Below the pieces are notes generated by a model, which was given only the letters and a program-made list of their open reading frames with translations, was not told the DNA's origin and searched no databases. From contig NZ_FOIC01000013.1 of assembly GCF_900111485.1 (NCBI RefSeq), forward strand, positions 1 through 64,000: a DNA stretch of 64,000 nt, written 5' to 3'. The stretch comes from Natrinema hispanicum. Its GTDB lineage: Archaea; Halobacteriota; Halobacteria; Halobacteriales; Natrialbaceae. Within the stretch, counting starts at the first letter, position 1. Each line of letters opens with the position of its first letter. Shown piece by piece: positions 8,983 to 17,543 of this stretch. Position numbers and translations under genes: made by a program.

Positions 8983-9932
8983 AGCACCACCAACCCGCCG
9001 GCGAAACAGACGGCATAGAGTGCGAGCAATTTCCCCGTCTGCTCGAGTGCAGGGTTGAGCGCCTCGCCGTCGGTGCGTGTCAGGATGGTTCGGGCGACCA
9101 GCGCGGCGTAGGGGAGCGTGACCAGCGCCAGTAACACGCCCGGGCCGTAGTCGGTTCCGAGCCAGAACCAGACGGGGACGACGTAGGCCAGTGCGAGCAT
9201 GGCGACGTACTCGAGGCGGCTCCACCGGTAGCCGAGTCGCACTGCGAGGGTTCGCTTGCCGGTCTCGGCGTCAGTTTCCATGTCACGGATGTTGTTCACG
9301 ACGATGATCGCCGTCGAAATCGCGGCGATCGGCAGGCTCGCGACGACGGCCGCGGTCGTGATCGTTCCTGCGGGGAGCGTCGTCGTCAGCGGCTCGGCGA
9401 GGACGGCGGCGGCCTGCACGTAGTAGGTCCCCGTCACGGCGACGAGCCCGAAGAAGACGAACACGAAGAGATCACCCAGGCCGTGATATCCGAGCGGGTA
9501 GGGACCACCGGTGTAGGCCCATCCGCAGACGACGCTTACGAGCCCAATGACGAGGATCGGCAGCCCACCGACGTAGACGAGATAAGTTCCCGAGAGGATC
9601 GCCAGCCCGAAGGTCACGACGGTCGCGAGCTTGACCTGTTCGGGCGAAATCAGCCCCGACTGGGTGACCCGGGTAAATCCCTCGCGGTCCTCGGTGTCGG
9701 CACCGTTGATCGCGTCGTAGTAGTCGTTCGCGAAATTCGTCCCGATCTGGATCAGCGCCGCCCCCACGAACGCAAGCAGCGCCGGCAACGGCGCAAACAC
9801 CCCGTCGGCGACTGCCAGCCCCGTTCCCACGATCACTGGGGCCGCAGCCGCGGGCAAGGTCTGGGGACGGGCTGCCATCAGCCACGCCTTCGTCCGTGAA
9901 ATATCGACCTCGGCCGAACTCATTACTCGCAT
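8979..9932 (-). CDS. menA: 1,4-Dihydroxy-2-naphthoate polyprenyltransferase MenA
   Basis: A 317-residue UbiA-family prenyltransferase with about nine membrane segments. The first aspartate-rich motif NFANDYYDAINGAD binds the magnesium-prenyl diphosphate, and the second is NNIRDMETDAETGKRTLAVRLG. It attaches the isoprenoid tail to DHNA, giving demethylmenaquinone. Two start codons are possible, ATG 9932 or ATG 9923 (MSSAEVDI); the second gives the more usual N-terminus. It is the first gene of menA-menC-menE and overlaps menC by four bases. A Tat lipoprotein gene ends about 57 bases upstream on the same strand. Confidence 0.92.
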   Translation of the reverse strand: MRVMSSAEVDISRTKAWLMAARPQTLPAAAAPVIVGTGLAVADGVFAPLPALLAFVGAALIQIGTNFANDYYDAINGADTEDREGFTRVTQSGLISPEQVKLATVVTFGLAILSGTYLVYVGGLPILVIGLVSVVCGWAYTGGPYPLGYHGLGDLFVFVFFGLVAVTGTYYVQAAAVLAEPLTTTLPAGTITTAAVVASLPIAAISTAIIVVNNIRDMETDAETGKRTLAVRLGYRWSRLEYVAMLALAYVVPVWFWLGTDYGPGVLLALVTLPYAALVARTILTRTDGEALNPALEQTGKLLALYAVCFAGGLVVL

Positions 9933-9989
9933 ATCCGACTCGAAAGAGTGTCAACGTTGGCATTGCGAGCCGACAGCTCGGCCGAGTGT

Positions 9990-11183
9990 TCACTCTGTGG
10001 GGACTACACACTCGAGGGGCTCCATCTCGACAAACGCCGTTTCGTACCCCTGATGGCGGGCCACTTGTGGCGGGGATTCGACGGTGATCGTTACCGAATC
10101 GCCCGACTGGATGTCCGTGAGTGAGTGCCCGTAATGGAAGCCGACCGTGCCGTCGAGCGTCCCGACGAGGTCGTGGTCGACGACCCTCGAGCCGTCGCGA
10201 TCGACAGTGGCCTGCAACGACATGTTCGAAAGCGGCACCCGGTTGTACGGTGTCCGCGGCGAGACGAGCAGATACCGGTCGTCGCCGTCGGCCAGTCGCG
10301 AGCCCGACTCGAGCAACGTGACCACGAACGCCGCGTCGCCGCTTCGTGGCAGGCCATCCCGTCGTTCGAGGTCGGATTCACGCAACAGGGTGCCGGGATA
10401 CGCATCGGCAGATAGAAGTGTGGAGTACGGTATCTCGGAGTGGCTCCCGTTGTCACCGTCACCGCCGTGGGTCATCGGCTTGAGCGCGCCGCGTTCGCCC
10501 CACCGTTCCCGATCGAGCAACTCGATTCCCTCGACGACCGTCTCGCGAAACGCCTGATCGTACGTGAATTCGAACGTTGCGGTTGCGCCGTCGCCGAAAC
10601 GTCCTTCGAACACCCCAGTTCGCCGCGTCGTAACCGGTGGCAGATCGACACGCACGGTGTAGGTGCCGTCGGCCGGCAGCGTGACGTTGTCGCCAAAGTG
10701 GAGTCCCATCTCCTGGGAGAGCATCGGCCACAGCGACGGGTGTCGCCGCCACCCGCCGTCGCCCTCGATCGTCGCTCGCGGACTGACATCGACGGGAAGC
10801 ACATGTCCCGTCACGGCGTCCCAGACGACGAGCATCAGATGGATGCCGCGACCGGCCTCCGGTTCGACGAGCTGGCGCTCGGTTCCAGTGACGAGCCAGA
10901 ACGGATGCGGGTACGTGACCATCGGTGCCAGTCTGTAGTCACCGGCAGTGACTGGCTCGAGCATCCGCATCGATTTCCGGTGACCGGGACGGTACACAGC
11001 GTCCGGCGGGTCCTCGAGCATCGGGATCGGCGCGGTGCCCGTGACGTTCCCGTCGCTTCCGGCTCCACTATCGCTTTCACTTTCGTTCCGATCGTCGGTG
11101 CCATCCTCCGGAGCCCCACAGCCCGCGAGGGCGATCGCAGCCGGAATCGGGGCCGTCCGTCGGAGGAACGTCCGTCGGTTCAT
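9990..11183 (-). CDS. Tat-exported lipoprotein, Tp34/P19-like iron-binding fold candidate
   Basis: A 397-residue protein with a twin-arginine signal (NRRTFLRR) and a lipobox LAGC near residue 22, so it should be anchored on the outer face of the membrane. After a polar linker, residues about 50-210 contain features of the Tp34/P19 periplasmic metal-binding family: a LMLVVWDAVTGHVLPV strand pair, then a MGLHFGDNVTLPADGTYTV segment that in this family supplies His and Met ligands near a beta-sandwich. The second half (about 220-397) is a second beta-rich domain known to me only as haloarchaeal. It sits between menB and menA in the same orientation, but its role in that locus is unknown. Confidence 0.65.
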   Translation of the reverse strand: MNRRTFLRRTAPIPAAIALAGCGAPEDGTDDRNESESDSGAGSDGNVTGTAPIPMLEDPPDAVYRPGHRKSMRMLEPVTAGDYRLAPMVTYPHPFWLVTGTERQLVEPEAGRGIHLMLVVWDAVTGHVLPVDVSPRATIEGDGGWRRHPSLWPMLSQEMGLHFGDNVTLPADGTYTVRVDLPPVTTRRTGVFEGRFGDGATATFEFTYDQAFRETVVEGIELLDRERWGERGALKPMTHGGDGDNGSHSEIPYSTLLSADAYPGTLLRESDLERRDGLPRSGDAAFVVTLLESGSRLADGDDRYLLVSPRTPYNRVPLSNMSLQATVDRDGSRVVDHDLVGTLDGTVGFHYGHSLTDIQSGDSVTITVESPPQVARHQGYETAFVEMEPLECVVPTE

Positions 11184-11223
11184 CAGTAGCGTACTCGAGT
11201 AGTGTCGCCGTCGACGCCCCGGC

Positions 11224-12114
11224 TCAGTAGTGCCACGGGAACTCGTCGAAGTCCGGCTCGCGCCCCTCGACGAAGGCGTCGCGGCCTTCCTTTGCCTCGT
11301 CGGTCATATAGCCCAGCCGCGTCGCCTCGCCGGCAAAGACCTGCTGGCCGATCATCCCGTCGTCGGTCATATTGAAGGCGTACTTGAGCATCCGCATCGC
11401 CGTCGGGCTCTTTGCATTGATCCGGCGGCCCCACTCGAGGGCAGTCTCCTCTAACTCCTCGTGGGGGACGGCCTCGTTGACCATCCCCATCTCTTCGGCT
11501 TCCGCGGCGGAGTAGGTCTTCCCGAGGAAGAACACCTCGCGGGCCTTCTTCTGGCCGATCTGCTTGGCGAGATATGCCGATCCGAAGCCGGCGTCATAGC
11601 TTGCCACGTCGGGATCGGTCTGGAGGAACTTCGCGTGTTCCTCGCTCGCGAGGGTCAGATCACAAACGACGTGCAGCGAGTGGCCGCCACCGACGGCCCA
11701 GCCCGGCACCACACAGACGACGACCTTCGGGATGTGACGGATCAGCCGCTGGACCTCGAGGATGTGCAGTCGGCCCTGCTCCGAGGCCCGTTCCTCGTCG
11801 CCGTCGTACTGGTAGCCGTCTTCGCCGCGGATCGTCTGGTCGCCACCCGAGCAAAAGGCCCAGCCGCCGTCCTTCGAGGAGGGGCCGTTCCCGGTCAGCA
11901 ACACACAGCCGACGTCGGTCTGACGTTTCGCGTGATCCAAGGCGTCGTAGAGTTCGTCGACCGTTCCCGGTCGAAAGGCGTTGCGAACGTCGGGGCGGTC
12001 GAACGCGATCCGTACCGTTCCGGAGTCGACCGCGCGGTGGTAGGTAATGTCTCTGAACTCGTCGTTCAGGGCCGTCGGCTCCCACTGTGCCGGATCGAAG
12101 AGGTCCGAAACCAT
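11224..12114 (-). CDS. menB: 1,4-Dihydroxy-2-naphthoyl-CoA synthase MenB
   Basis: A 296-residue crotonase-fold enzyme that cyclises o-succinylbenzoyl-CoA. Diagnostic MenB features are seen: RPDVRNAFRPGTVDEL, the CSGGDQTIRG oxyanion segment, PGWAVGGGHSLHVVCDLTLAS, the DPDVASYDAGFGSAYLAKQIG region with the catalytic tyrosine, and a C-terminal tail ending FPWHY that swaps between subunits. The ATG at 12114 is chosen because upstream codons in the frame read as low-complexity shadow of the neighbouring DNA. It is separated from menD by about 226 bases, so it may have its own promoter, and is followed at about 40 bases by the lipoprotein gene. Confidence 0.95.
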   Translation of the reverse strand: MVSDLFDPAQWEPTALNDEFRDITYHRAVDSGTVRIAFDRPDVRNAFRPGTVDELYDALDHAKRQTDVGCVLLTGNGPSSKDGGWAFCSGGDQTIRGEDGYQYDGDEERASEQGRLHILEVQRLIRHIPKVVVCVVPGWAVGGGHSLHVVCDLTLASEEHAKFLQTDPDVASYDAGFGSAYLAKQIGQKKAREVFFLGKTYSAAEAEEMGMVNEAVPHEELEETALEWGRRINAKSPTAMRMLKYAFNMTDDGMIGQQVFAGEATRLGYMTDEAKEGRDAFVEGREPDFDEFPWHY

Positions 12115-12340
12115 TTGCTCGAGTGTCGTCCGCGATACGTGAAATAGGTTCGCGTCGCGATCTCGCGAATTCCGTATAGCATACTGTGATTCATTTGTTG
12201 GAAGATGATCGATCCAAGAGCTATCAAACACCGTGGCAAATGTTAGCAATCTTCTGCGGTCGTGCACACCAACGATCTGCTCGAGCGATCGGGACTCCCC
12301 AGCCCATCCGGTCGATGAGACAGGCGGCGAGGCCTCGTGA

Positions 12341-14176
12341 TCAGTCCGACCGGTCGACTGCGTCGTCCTCGAGTGCGGTCGCCACGGCCGCAGAGACCTG
12401 ATCCGCAAGCGCTTCGCGTCGCCGGTGGCTCGCTTCGGAATCGAAGTCGACGGCGAGGACCTGCGTCCCCGGCGTCTCGAGCGAGTCGCGATAGGCGGCT
12501 TCGAAGTCAGCGGGCGCGACGCGTTCGAACGCGAGCCCGTACAGATCGCCGAGCGCCTCGAACTCGAGGCCGTGGGGCGTCTTGAACTGCTGCGTAAAGG
12601 GTGGGTCGAACTCCTCGATTTGCAGTTTGTGGAAGATGCCACCGCCGTCGTTGTCCAGTAACACGATCGTCGCGTCCACGTCACAGCGCTCGACTGCGAG
12701 CAGCCCGTTCGAATCGTGATAGAAGGCCAGATCGCCAGTCACCAGCACCAGCGGGTCGTCGGTCGCGCTGCCGGCACCGAGCGCCGTACTCGCGATACCG
12801 TCGATACCGCTCGCGCCGCGGTTCGCGAGCACTGTCAGGTCGGCACCGCGCGGCCGGCCAAAGCGGTCTGCATCCCGGATCGGCATGCTGTTCGAGACGA
12901 ACACCGTCGCCGGATCCGGCGCGTTCGAGATCGCCGACGCGAGGATCGCGCCCTCGAACGGCTGGGATGCGAGCGCGTCTGCGGTCAGCGCTTCGTCGCG
13001 AATCTCCCAGCGGCAGCGTTCGGCGGTGTCGAACTGGGCACGCCAGTCGTCGGTCGATGCGTGGGCGGCCGACTCGGCGCGCTCGCGCTTGTCGAGTGCC
13101 TCGAGCACCCCCTCGACCACAGTTCCGGGCTCGGCGGCCAAGAGATCGGTCGCAGTGAACGTCGCTTCACGCCACGCGCCCGCGGGATCGATCAAGAACT
13201 GTCGTGCATCGGCGTCCTGAAGCCAGTGGCGAAGCCGTTTCGACGTCGGAGACGCGCCAAACCGGAGGACGACATCCGGCGCTGGCAGTGCATCGATGTA
13301 GGCATCGTAGCCACCGTATACTGTTCGTGGTGTGTCACTCTCCTCGACGTGCGGGCCGTATCGCAGTCCCGACAGCGGATCCGCGAGGATCGGCACACCG
13401 AGCCGGTCTGCGAGGTCGGTGACCGCATCGGGCTCGAGAGAGCTGCAAGCGGTCGGGTCGGCAGGCCCCGCGACGATCAGCGGCCGGTCGGCGGCCTCGA
13501 GCGCCTGGAGCAGCTTCTGATGGTCGTCATGCGTGAGTGTCTGCGTTCCGTCCGCCGTCTCGACGAACGGCCCGTCTCGTCCCACTGCTGCCAGCGTATC
13601 GGCGAACGAGTCGGGGACGTCGCCGGGAACCTCGATCGGCTCGAGGGGCTTGCGGAACGGACAATTGCAATGGACGGGACCGGGCGGAACGCCGGTCGTC
13701 TCCGAAAGCGCACGCGCGGCACTCGTCCGAAGACTGCGCACCTTCCGCTCGTCGGCTTCGGGTTCGGGCAGTTCGGTGTACCACCGCACCGCGTCGCCGT
13801 AGAGTTTGACCTGATCGACGGTTTGATTCGCGCCGCTGTCGCGCAACTCAGGCGGGCGGTCGGCAGTGAGCACGAGCAGCGGAACGCGGGCCTGATCGGC
13901 TTCCATCACGGCGGGATGAAAGTTCGCGGCTGCCGTCCCGGAGGTACAGACCAGTGCCGTCGGCTCGCCAGTGCGGCGAGCGCGACCGAGGGCGAAATAG
14001 GCCGCTGAGCGCTCGTCTAAGTGCGAGTAGACGTCGATATCCGGGTGGTCGGCGAACGCGACCGTCAGCGGCGTCGACCGGCTGCCGGGGGCGATACAGA
14101 CGGCCTCGAGGCCGCCCTTGGCGAGTTCGTCGGCGAGGATGCGACCCCAGAGGGTCGCACGGTTCGGTGCAGTCAT
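12341..14176 (-). CDS. menD: SEPHCHC synthase MenD
   Basis: A 611-residue thiamine-diphosphate enzyme that joins isochorismate with 2-oxoglutarate in the first committed step of menaquinone synthesis. The N-terminal pyrimidine-binding domain shows CIAPGSRSTPLTVAF and SHLDERSAAYFALG, including the catalytic Glu region; the ThDP diphosphate motif is GDLAFYHDSNGLL followed by LLDNDGGGIF near the C-terminus. SNSMPIRDAD and ANRGASGIDG are MenD-specific. Its ATG lies seven bases after the menF stop, so menF-menD are one operon. Confidence 0.96.
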   Translation of the reverse strand: MTAPNRATLWGRILADELAKGGLEAVCIAPGSRSTPLTVAFADHPDIDVYSHLDERSAAYFALGRARRTGEPTALVCTSGTAAANFHPAVMEADQARVPLLVLTADRPPELRDSGANQTVDQVKLYGDAVRWYTELPEPEADERKVRSLRTSAARALSETTGVPPGPVHCNCPFRKPLEPIEVPGDVPDSFADTLAAVGRDGPFVETADGTQTLTHDDHQKLLQALEAADRPLIVAGPADPTACSSLEPDAVTDLADRLGVPILADPLSGLRYGPHVEESDTPRTVYGGYDAYIDALPAPDVVLRFGASPTSKRLRHWLQDADARQFLIDPAGAWREATFTATDLLAAEPGTVVEGVLEALDKRERAESAAHASTDDWRAQFDTAERCRWEIRDEALTADALASQPFEGAILASAISNAPDPATVFVSNSMPIRDADRFGRPRGADLTVLANRGASGIDGIASTALGAGSATDDPLVLVTGDLAFYHDSNGLLAVERCDVDATIVLLDNDGGGIFHKLQIEEFDPPFTQQFKTPHGLEFEALGDLYGLAFERVAPADFEAAYRDSLETPGTQVLAVDFDSEASHRRREALADQVSAAVATALEDDAVDRSD

Positions 14177-14183
14177 TGGGTTA

Positions 14184-15527
14184 CTACCGCAGTTCGTCGA
14201 GAATCGGGCGGAACTTCAACTGGACTTCCTCCCACTCCTCGTCGGGGTCGCTGTCGGCGACGATCCCGTTGCCCGCAAACAGCGTCACCGTCTCGTCGGC
14301 CGCGACGCCCGACCGTAGCCCAACCGCGAACTCGCCGTCGCCGGCGGCGTCGAACCAGCCGACCGGCGCGGCATACCAGCCACGGTCGAACGGCTCCGTC
14401 TCGCGGATCGTCTCCCAGGCTGCATCGGGTGGGACGCCGCCGACTGCAGGCGTCGGATGCAACGCCTCGACGAGTTCGAGAACGTGATGCTCGCCCTCGA
14501 GCGTCGCTTCGATCGGCGTCCGCAGATGCTGAATGGTCGCCAGCCGGCGGATCGTCTGTTCGCTAACGGTGAGGTCGCGTGCGAGCGGCGCGAGTTGCTC
14601 GCGGATCGCGTCGACGACGAGGCCGTGTTCGCGTTGAAACTTCGGATCGTCGCGCATCCGGTCGACGTGTGCCTCGTCTTCGGCCGGCGTTTCGCCGCGG
14701 GGAACCGACCCGGCAAGCGCTTCCGTCTCGACGCACGCGCCGTGTTTCGATACCAGTCGCTCCGGTGGCGCGCCGAAGAACGTCCCACCGTCGTCGTGGC
14801 CGATCTGAAAGCCATAGCAGTTCGGATATCGGCGGCGCAGTCGCTCGAGCGTCGCCGGGACGTCGATCGGTTCCTCGAGATCGACCGACAGCGACTGTGC
14901 GAGGACGACTTTCATCAGCCGACCGTCAGCAATTCGCTCGAGAGCGGTGTCGACCTGTTCGGTCCAGGCCGTCTGCGAGGTCGTCCGCCGCGTCGCGGCG
15001 ACGCCGGGGGTCGTCTCGTCGTCTCGCGTCGCCGGCTGGTTCGTCAGGCGATCGTGCCAGTGCTCGAGGCGGTCGTCGACCGTCTCATCGTGTTCGCCAA
15101 CAGCGGTCAGCCACGTCTCGCCGTCGTTGCAGGTCACGAACAGTTGCGGGACGACGAAGGAAGCCGCGTCGAAGCCGGTCCAGGGCGGGCCGGCCTCGTG
15201 GCCGTCGTGAAAGGAAAAGCCGCCGAACGCCCGCGGTCGCGCGTGTTCGGGGCCATCGTGTGCGAGGCCGTCGAAGACACGGCTCGCCTGCGTTCGAATC
15301 CGATCGAATCGGTCGGTGCCGGTAGCGGTAAAGCGGGCAGCAACCCCACGACCGACGATCTCGAGTCCGTCGGGTGTGGCCCACTGAATTCTCGACGCGG
15401 TTTCATCCTCGAGCACCGCACCGAACGCGGCGGTCTCGAGTTCACGGCTCCGGCTGATGAGGTCGACGGCGTTGTCAACCGACTCGGTCTCCCCCGTTAG
15501 TCGACCTTCACCCGACGATCGGTCCAT
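14184..15527 (-). CDS. menF: Isochorismate synthase MenF
   Basis: A 447-residue chorismate-utilising enzyme that makes isochorismate for the menaquinone pathway. The C-terminal catalytic domain shows the catalytic lysine in LMKVVLAQS, the TEALAGSVPRGETPAEDE stretch, the LHPTPAVGGVP motif shared by isochorismate synthases, and SGVAADETVTLFAGNGIVADSDPDEEWEE split across the metal-binding end. The ATG at 15527 is preferred over a GTG two codons upstream. A TATA-like GAATAGTTAGG on this strand near 15560-15570 probably drives menFD. Specificity for isochorismate rather than anthranilate or salicylate is inferred from menD immediately downstream. Confidence 0.92.
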   Translation of the reverse strand: MDRSSGEGRLTGETESVDNAVDLISRSRELETAAFGAVLEDETASRIQWATPDGLEIVGRGVAARFTATGTDRFDRIRTQASRVFDGLAHDGPEHARPRAFGGFSFHDGHEAGPPWTGFDAASFVVPQLFVTCNDGETWLTAVGEHDETVDDRLEHWHDRLTNQPATRDDETTPGVAATRRTTSQTAWTEQVDTALERIADGRLMKVVLAQSLSVDLEEPIDVPATLERLRRRYPNCYGFQIGHDDGGTFFGAPPERLVSKHGACVETEALAGSVPRGETPAEDEAHVDRMRDDPKFQREHGLVVDAIREQLAPLARDLTVSEQTIRRLATIQHLRTPIEATLEGEHHVLELVEALHPTPAVGGVPPDAAWETIRETEPFDRGWYAAPVGWFDAAGDGEFAVGLRSGVAADETVTLFAGNGIVADSDPDEEWEEVQLKFRPILDELR

Positions 15528-15588
15528 CGACACAACCTCAGGACCGGCCCGCCTTCAGCCTAACTATTCGCTGACCTGGTGTATACGT

Positions 15589-16185
15589 CTAGCTGTACCG
15601 TTCTTCCTGCCACGGATCTGCGGTCCGCGAGTAGCCGCGTCGCTCCCAGTAGCCACGCTCCGGTTCGGTGAGGAACTCGATACCGTCGACCCATTTCGCG
15701 CCCTTGTAGGCGTACTTGTGCGGCGTCACGACCCGAAGTGGGCCACCGTGGTCTGCGGGCAGTTCGTCGCCGTCGAACGCCCACGTAAACAGCACCTCCT
15801 CACGCATGCAGTCCTCGAGCGGGAGATCCGTGGTGTAGTTGTCCAGCGCGGAAAACAGCACGTGGACCGCGTCGTCGTCGACGCCGGCCCGTTCGGCGAG
15901 TTCGGGAAACGGAACGCCGGTGAACTCGCAGTCGAACTTGCTCCAGCCGGTCACACAGTGAAAGTCCTGACGTTGGGTCACGCTCGGCAGCGATCGGAAC
16001 TCCTCCCACGAGAAAGACAGTTCCTCTTCGACCGCCCCGGTGACGGTAAACTCCCACATCTCGGGGTCCCAATCGGGCGTCGCGCTCTTCGAAAGAACGG
16101 GGAACGCGTCCGTCTCACGCTGTCCTGGCGGCAGTCGCTCGTCACCGAATTCCCGATACAAGTCCGTTACGTCCGTCGCGTCCAT
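15589..16185 (-). CDS. Sulfite oxidase-like molybdopterin oxidoreductase
   Basis: A 198-residue protein carrying only the molybdopterin-binding domain of the sulfite oxidase superfamily, like YedY and its archaeal relatives. The cofactor-ligating cysteine is expected in FHCVTGWSKFDCEF, followed by GVPFPELAERAG and a C-terminal PHKYAYKGAKWVDGIEFL that matches the family. No Tat signal is visible from the ATG at 16185, so it is probably cytoplasmic, unlike YedY. The upstream 46-residue extension in the same frame is Arg/Cys-rich and unlikely to be translated. Substrate unknown; archaeal homologues are poorly characterised. Confidence 0.8.
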   Translation of the reverse strand: MDATDVTDLYREFGDERLPPGQRETDAFPVLSKSATPDWDPEMWEFTVTGAVEEELSFSWEEFRSLPSVTQRQDFHCVTGWSKFDCEFTGVPFPELAERAGVDDDAVHVLFSALDNYTTDLPLEDCMREEVLFTWAFDGDELPADHGGPLRVVTPHKYAYKGAKWVDGIEFLTEPERGYWERRGYSRTADPWQEERYS

Positions 16186-16371
16186 ACCCGTGGCTTCGTG
16201 CCGATCGACGTAGGTGTGACGCCATCGCCTGCCATCCCTCGAGAAACGCCGAATTTGGCAGCAAGCACAGGGGCAGAAACGAACCGAAACGGTCTCGAGA
16301 CGAGCACAAGCGGCAGTTTCCATTGAAACCCTCGCTACGCCTTAGTACGATCTTCCCGAGGCTATCGATGC

Positions 16372-16671
16372 ATGGCGAGCAGACAACAACTCACGGAGCA
16401 GGACGTCACCGAGAAGCAACCGGAAGCGATCAGTGACGAGGCGATGGGCCCCGCAGTCCTCGCATCGGCGGCGTCGGTCGGACTCTCGCTGTACTACTAC
16501 TTCATCCGCGGCGATCGCCAGCTCGGGACGTTCGTCGGCCTCTGGCCGCCGACGATCCTCGCGTTCGCGAGTTACTTCAACCAGCGAAAGATGCGCCGAC
16601 AACTCGAGACGCTGACCCAGCCGGGGACGAAGCTTCGAGAGGCGTTCGACTCGATGATGGGCAACCGATAA
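16372..16671 (+). CDS. Small haloarchaeal membrane protein, function unknown
   Basis: A 99-residue protein with a polar acidic N-terminus (about 24 residues), two hydrophobic segments at about 25-45 and 52-70, and a basic amphipathic C-terminal tail beginning NQRKMRRQLE. It resembles conserved short membrane proteins of haloarchaea with no assigned role. It is divergent from the sulfite-oxidase-like gene. The first ATG has no competing start. No motif suggests an activity. Confidence 0.6.
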   Translation: MASRQQLTEQDVTEKQPEAISDEAMGPAVLASAASVGLSLYYYFIRGDRQLGTFVGLWPPTILAFASYFNQRKMRRQLETLTQPGTKLREAFDSMMGNR

Positions 16672-16795
16672 GCCAGGCTCGTCCTCGAGTCACGACCACC
16701 CATCCGGTCGTCAGTGGGCCAGCGACGCTCGCATACCAACTGTCGTTTCGGCTGCCTGAATTTTTCTTTCCGCTCCGTGTAGATTCCCCGTCAAA

Positions 16796-16805
16796 CCTAA
16801 ATACC
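16796..16805 (+). promoter_or_regulatory. TATA-like box for the RHH gene
   Basis: The CCTAAATACC element is centred about 27 bases upstream of the ATG at 16828, which is the spacing expected for a leaderless haloarchaeal transcript. Confidence 0.5.
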
Positions 16806-16827
16806 CCCTCGCCGAAAGCCGAATCAG

Positions 16828-17055
16828 ATGCCGAAAGTAGAGATCACTATCCCGGAGCACCTCGAGATGCAGATCGCGCAGATGGTCGAACGCGGTGAGT
16901 TCGTCAACCGCGAGGAAGCGATCGAAGACCTCCTGTCGACGGGTATCAAGGCCTACAAGACGAGCGGACCGATGGACGAAGAAGAGGGCGCGACTGGCGG
17001 CACTGGCCTCGAAGACGACGGCATGATGGGCCACGACGACGAATACGTCTTCTAA
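16828..17055 (+). CDS. Ribbon-helix-helix (CopG-like) DNA-binding protein
   Basis: A 75-residue protein. Residues 1-45 form a ribbon-helix-helix: the short strand PKVEITIP, then helices LEMQIAQMVERGEF and REEAIEDLLSTGIKAY. The tail is flexible, Gly/Met/acid-rich and ends in DDEYVF. Closely similar proteins are widely conserved in haloarchaea (DUF7120-type), which argues for a housekeeping regulator rather than an antitoxin; no toxin gene is adjacent. It likely binds DNA as a dimer through the N-terminal strand. Transcription appears leaderless from a TATA box at 16796-16805. Confidence 0.75.
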   Translation: MPKVEITIPEHLEMQIAQMVERGEFVNREEAIEDLLSTGIKAYKTSGPMDEEEGATGGTGLEDDGMMGHDDEYVF

Positions 17056-17237
17056 CGTCTAGCTTTTCGGCAGTTCGTTCGGGCGTCCGGCAGCGCATCG
17101 ACCCGTCCCGCCGTCGGTGACGGATTCGGCTTGCCGGACGACGATCAGTGCCGACTCGAGTATCGTGCGTAGCGGCTCGGCACCGTCACCTCCGCCGATC
17201 GCACGCGACCGGCGTCGAAATCGTGTTGACTGCCGGT

Positions 17238-17432
17238 TTACACGCCGACTGTGAGCAGCGGGATCCCGAAGGCAACTGCCACACCGACGAGCATGACGAC
17301 GAAGCCGACCGCAACGTCCCGTGCTGAGTAGGGACTCATCGGTGCGGTCGTTCGCTCGGCCTCGAGGTCGTGACCGACGTCGGCTGCCGAGTCGTGATCA
17401 GTCTCCGTCGCGTGCTCACTATCGTCTGCCAT
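17238..17432 (-). CDS. Small single-pass membrane protein (DUF7550-like)
   Basis: A 64-residue protein with a His/Asp/Glu-rich N-terminal half and one C-terminal membrane helix (VAVGFVVMLVGVAVAFGIPL). The ATG at 17432 gives MADDSEHATE; the upstream extension in frame is basic and unlikely. The conserved TAPMSPYSARDVAVG junction before the helix resembles a family of short haloarchaeal membrane proteins of unknown function. It ends against the intergenic region after the RHH gene and is divergent from the lipoprotein pair. Confidence 0.6.
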   Translation of the reverse strand: MADDSEHATETDHDSAADVGHDLEAERTTAPMSPYSARDVAVGFVVMLVGVAVAFGIPLLTVGV

Positions 17433-17508
17433 GCCCGGACGTTGGTCCCTCTTCATCTTAAAGACACCTACGTGATGCTTGGAGCAATCGGCGAGACGTA
17501 TCACCTAG

Positions 17509-17519
17509 GTATATTTATC
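17509..17519 (+). promoter_or_regulatory. TATA-like box for the lipoprotein pair
   Basis: GGTATATTTAT is centred about 30 bases before the ATG at 17544 and is the strongest promoter-like element in the gap between the two divergent genes. Confidence 0.5.
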
Positions 17520-17543
17520 AGGTGAGGGATAACCGATCCCACG

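Noticed and set aside
12716..14008. 430-codon open frame antisense to menD
   Set aside because: Arg-rich shadow frame; menD has full family motifs.
16828..17432. Toxin-antitoxin reading of the RHH gene and its small neighbour
   Set aside because: The neighbour is a membrane-anchored protein on the other strand, and the RHH protein resembles a widely conserved housekeeping family.
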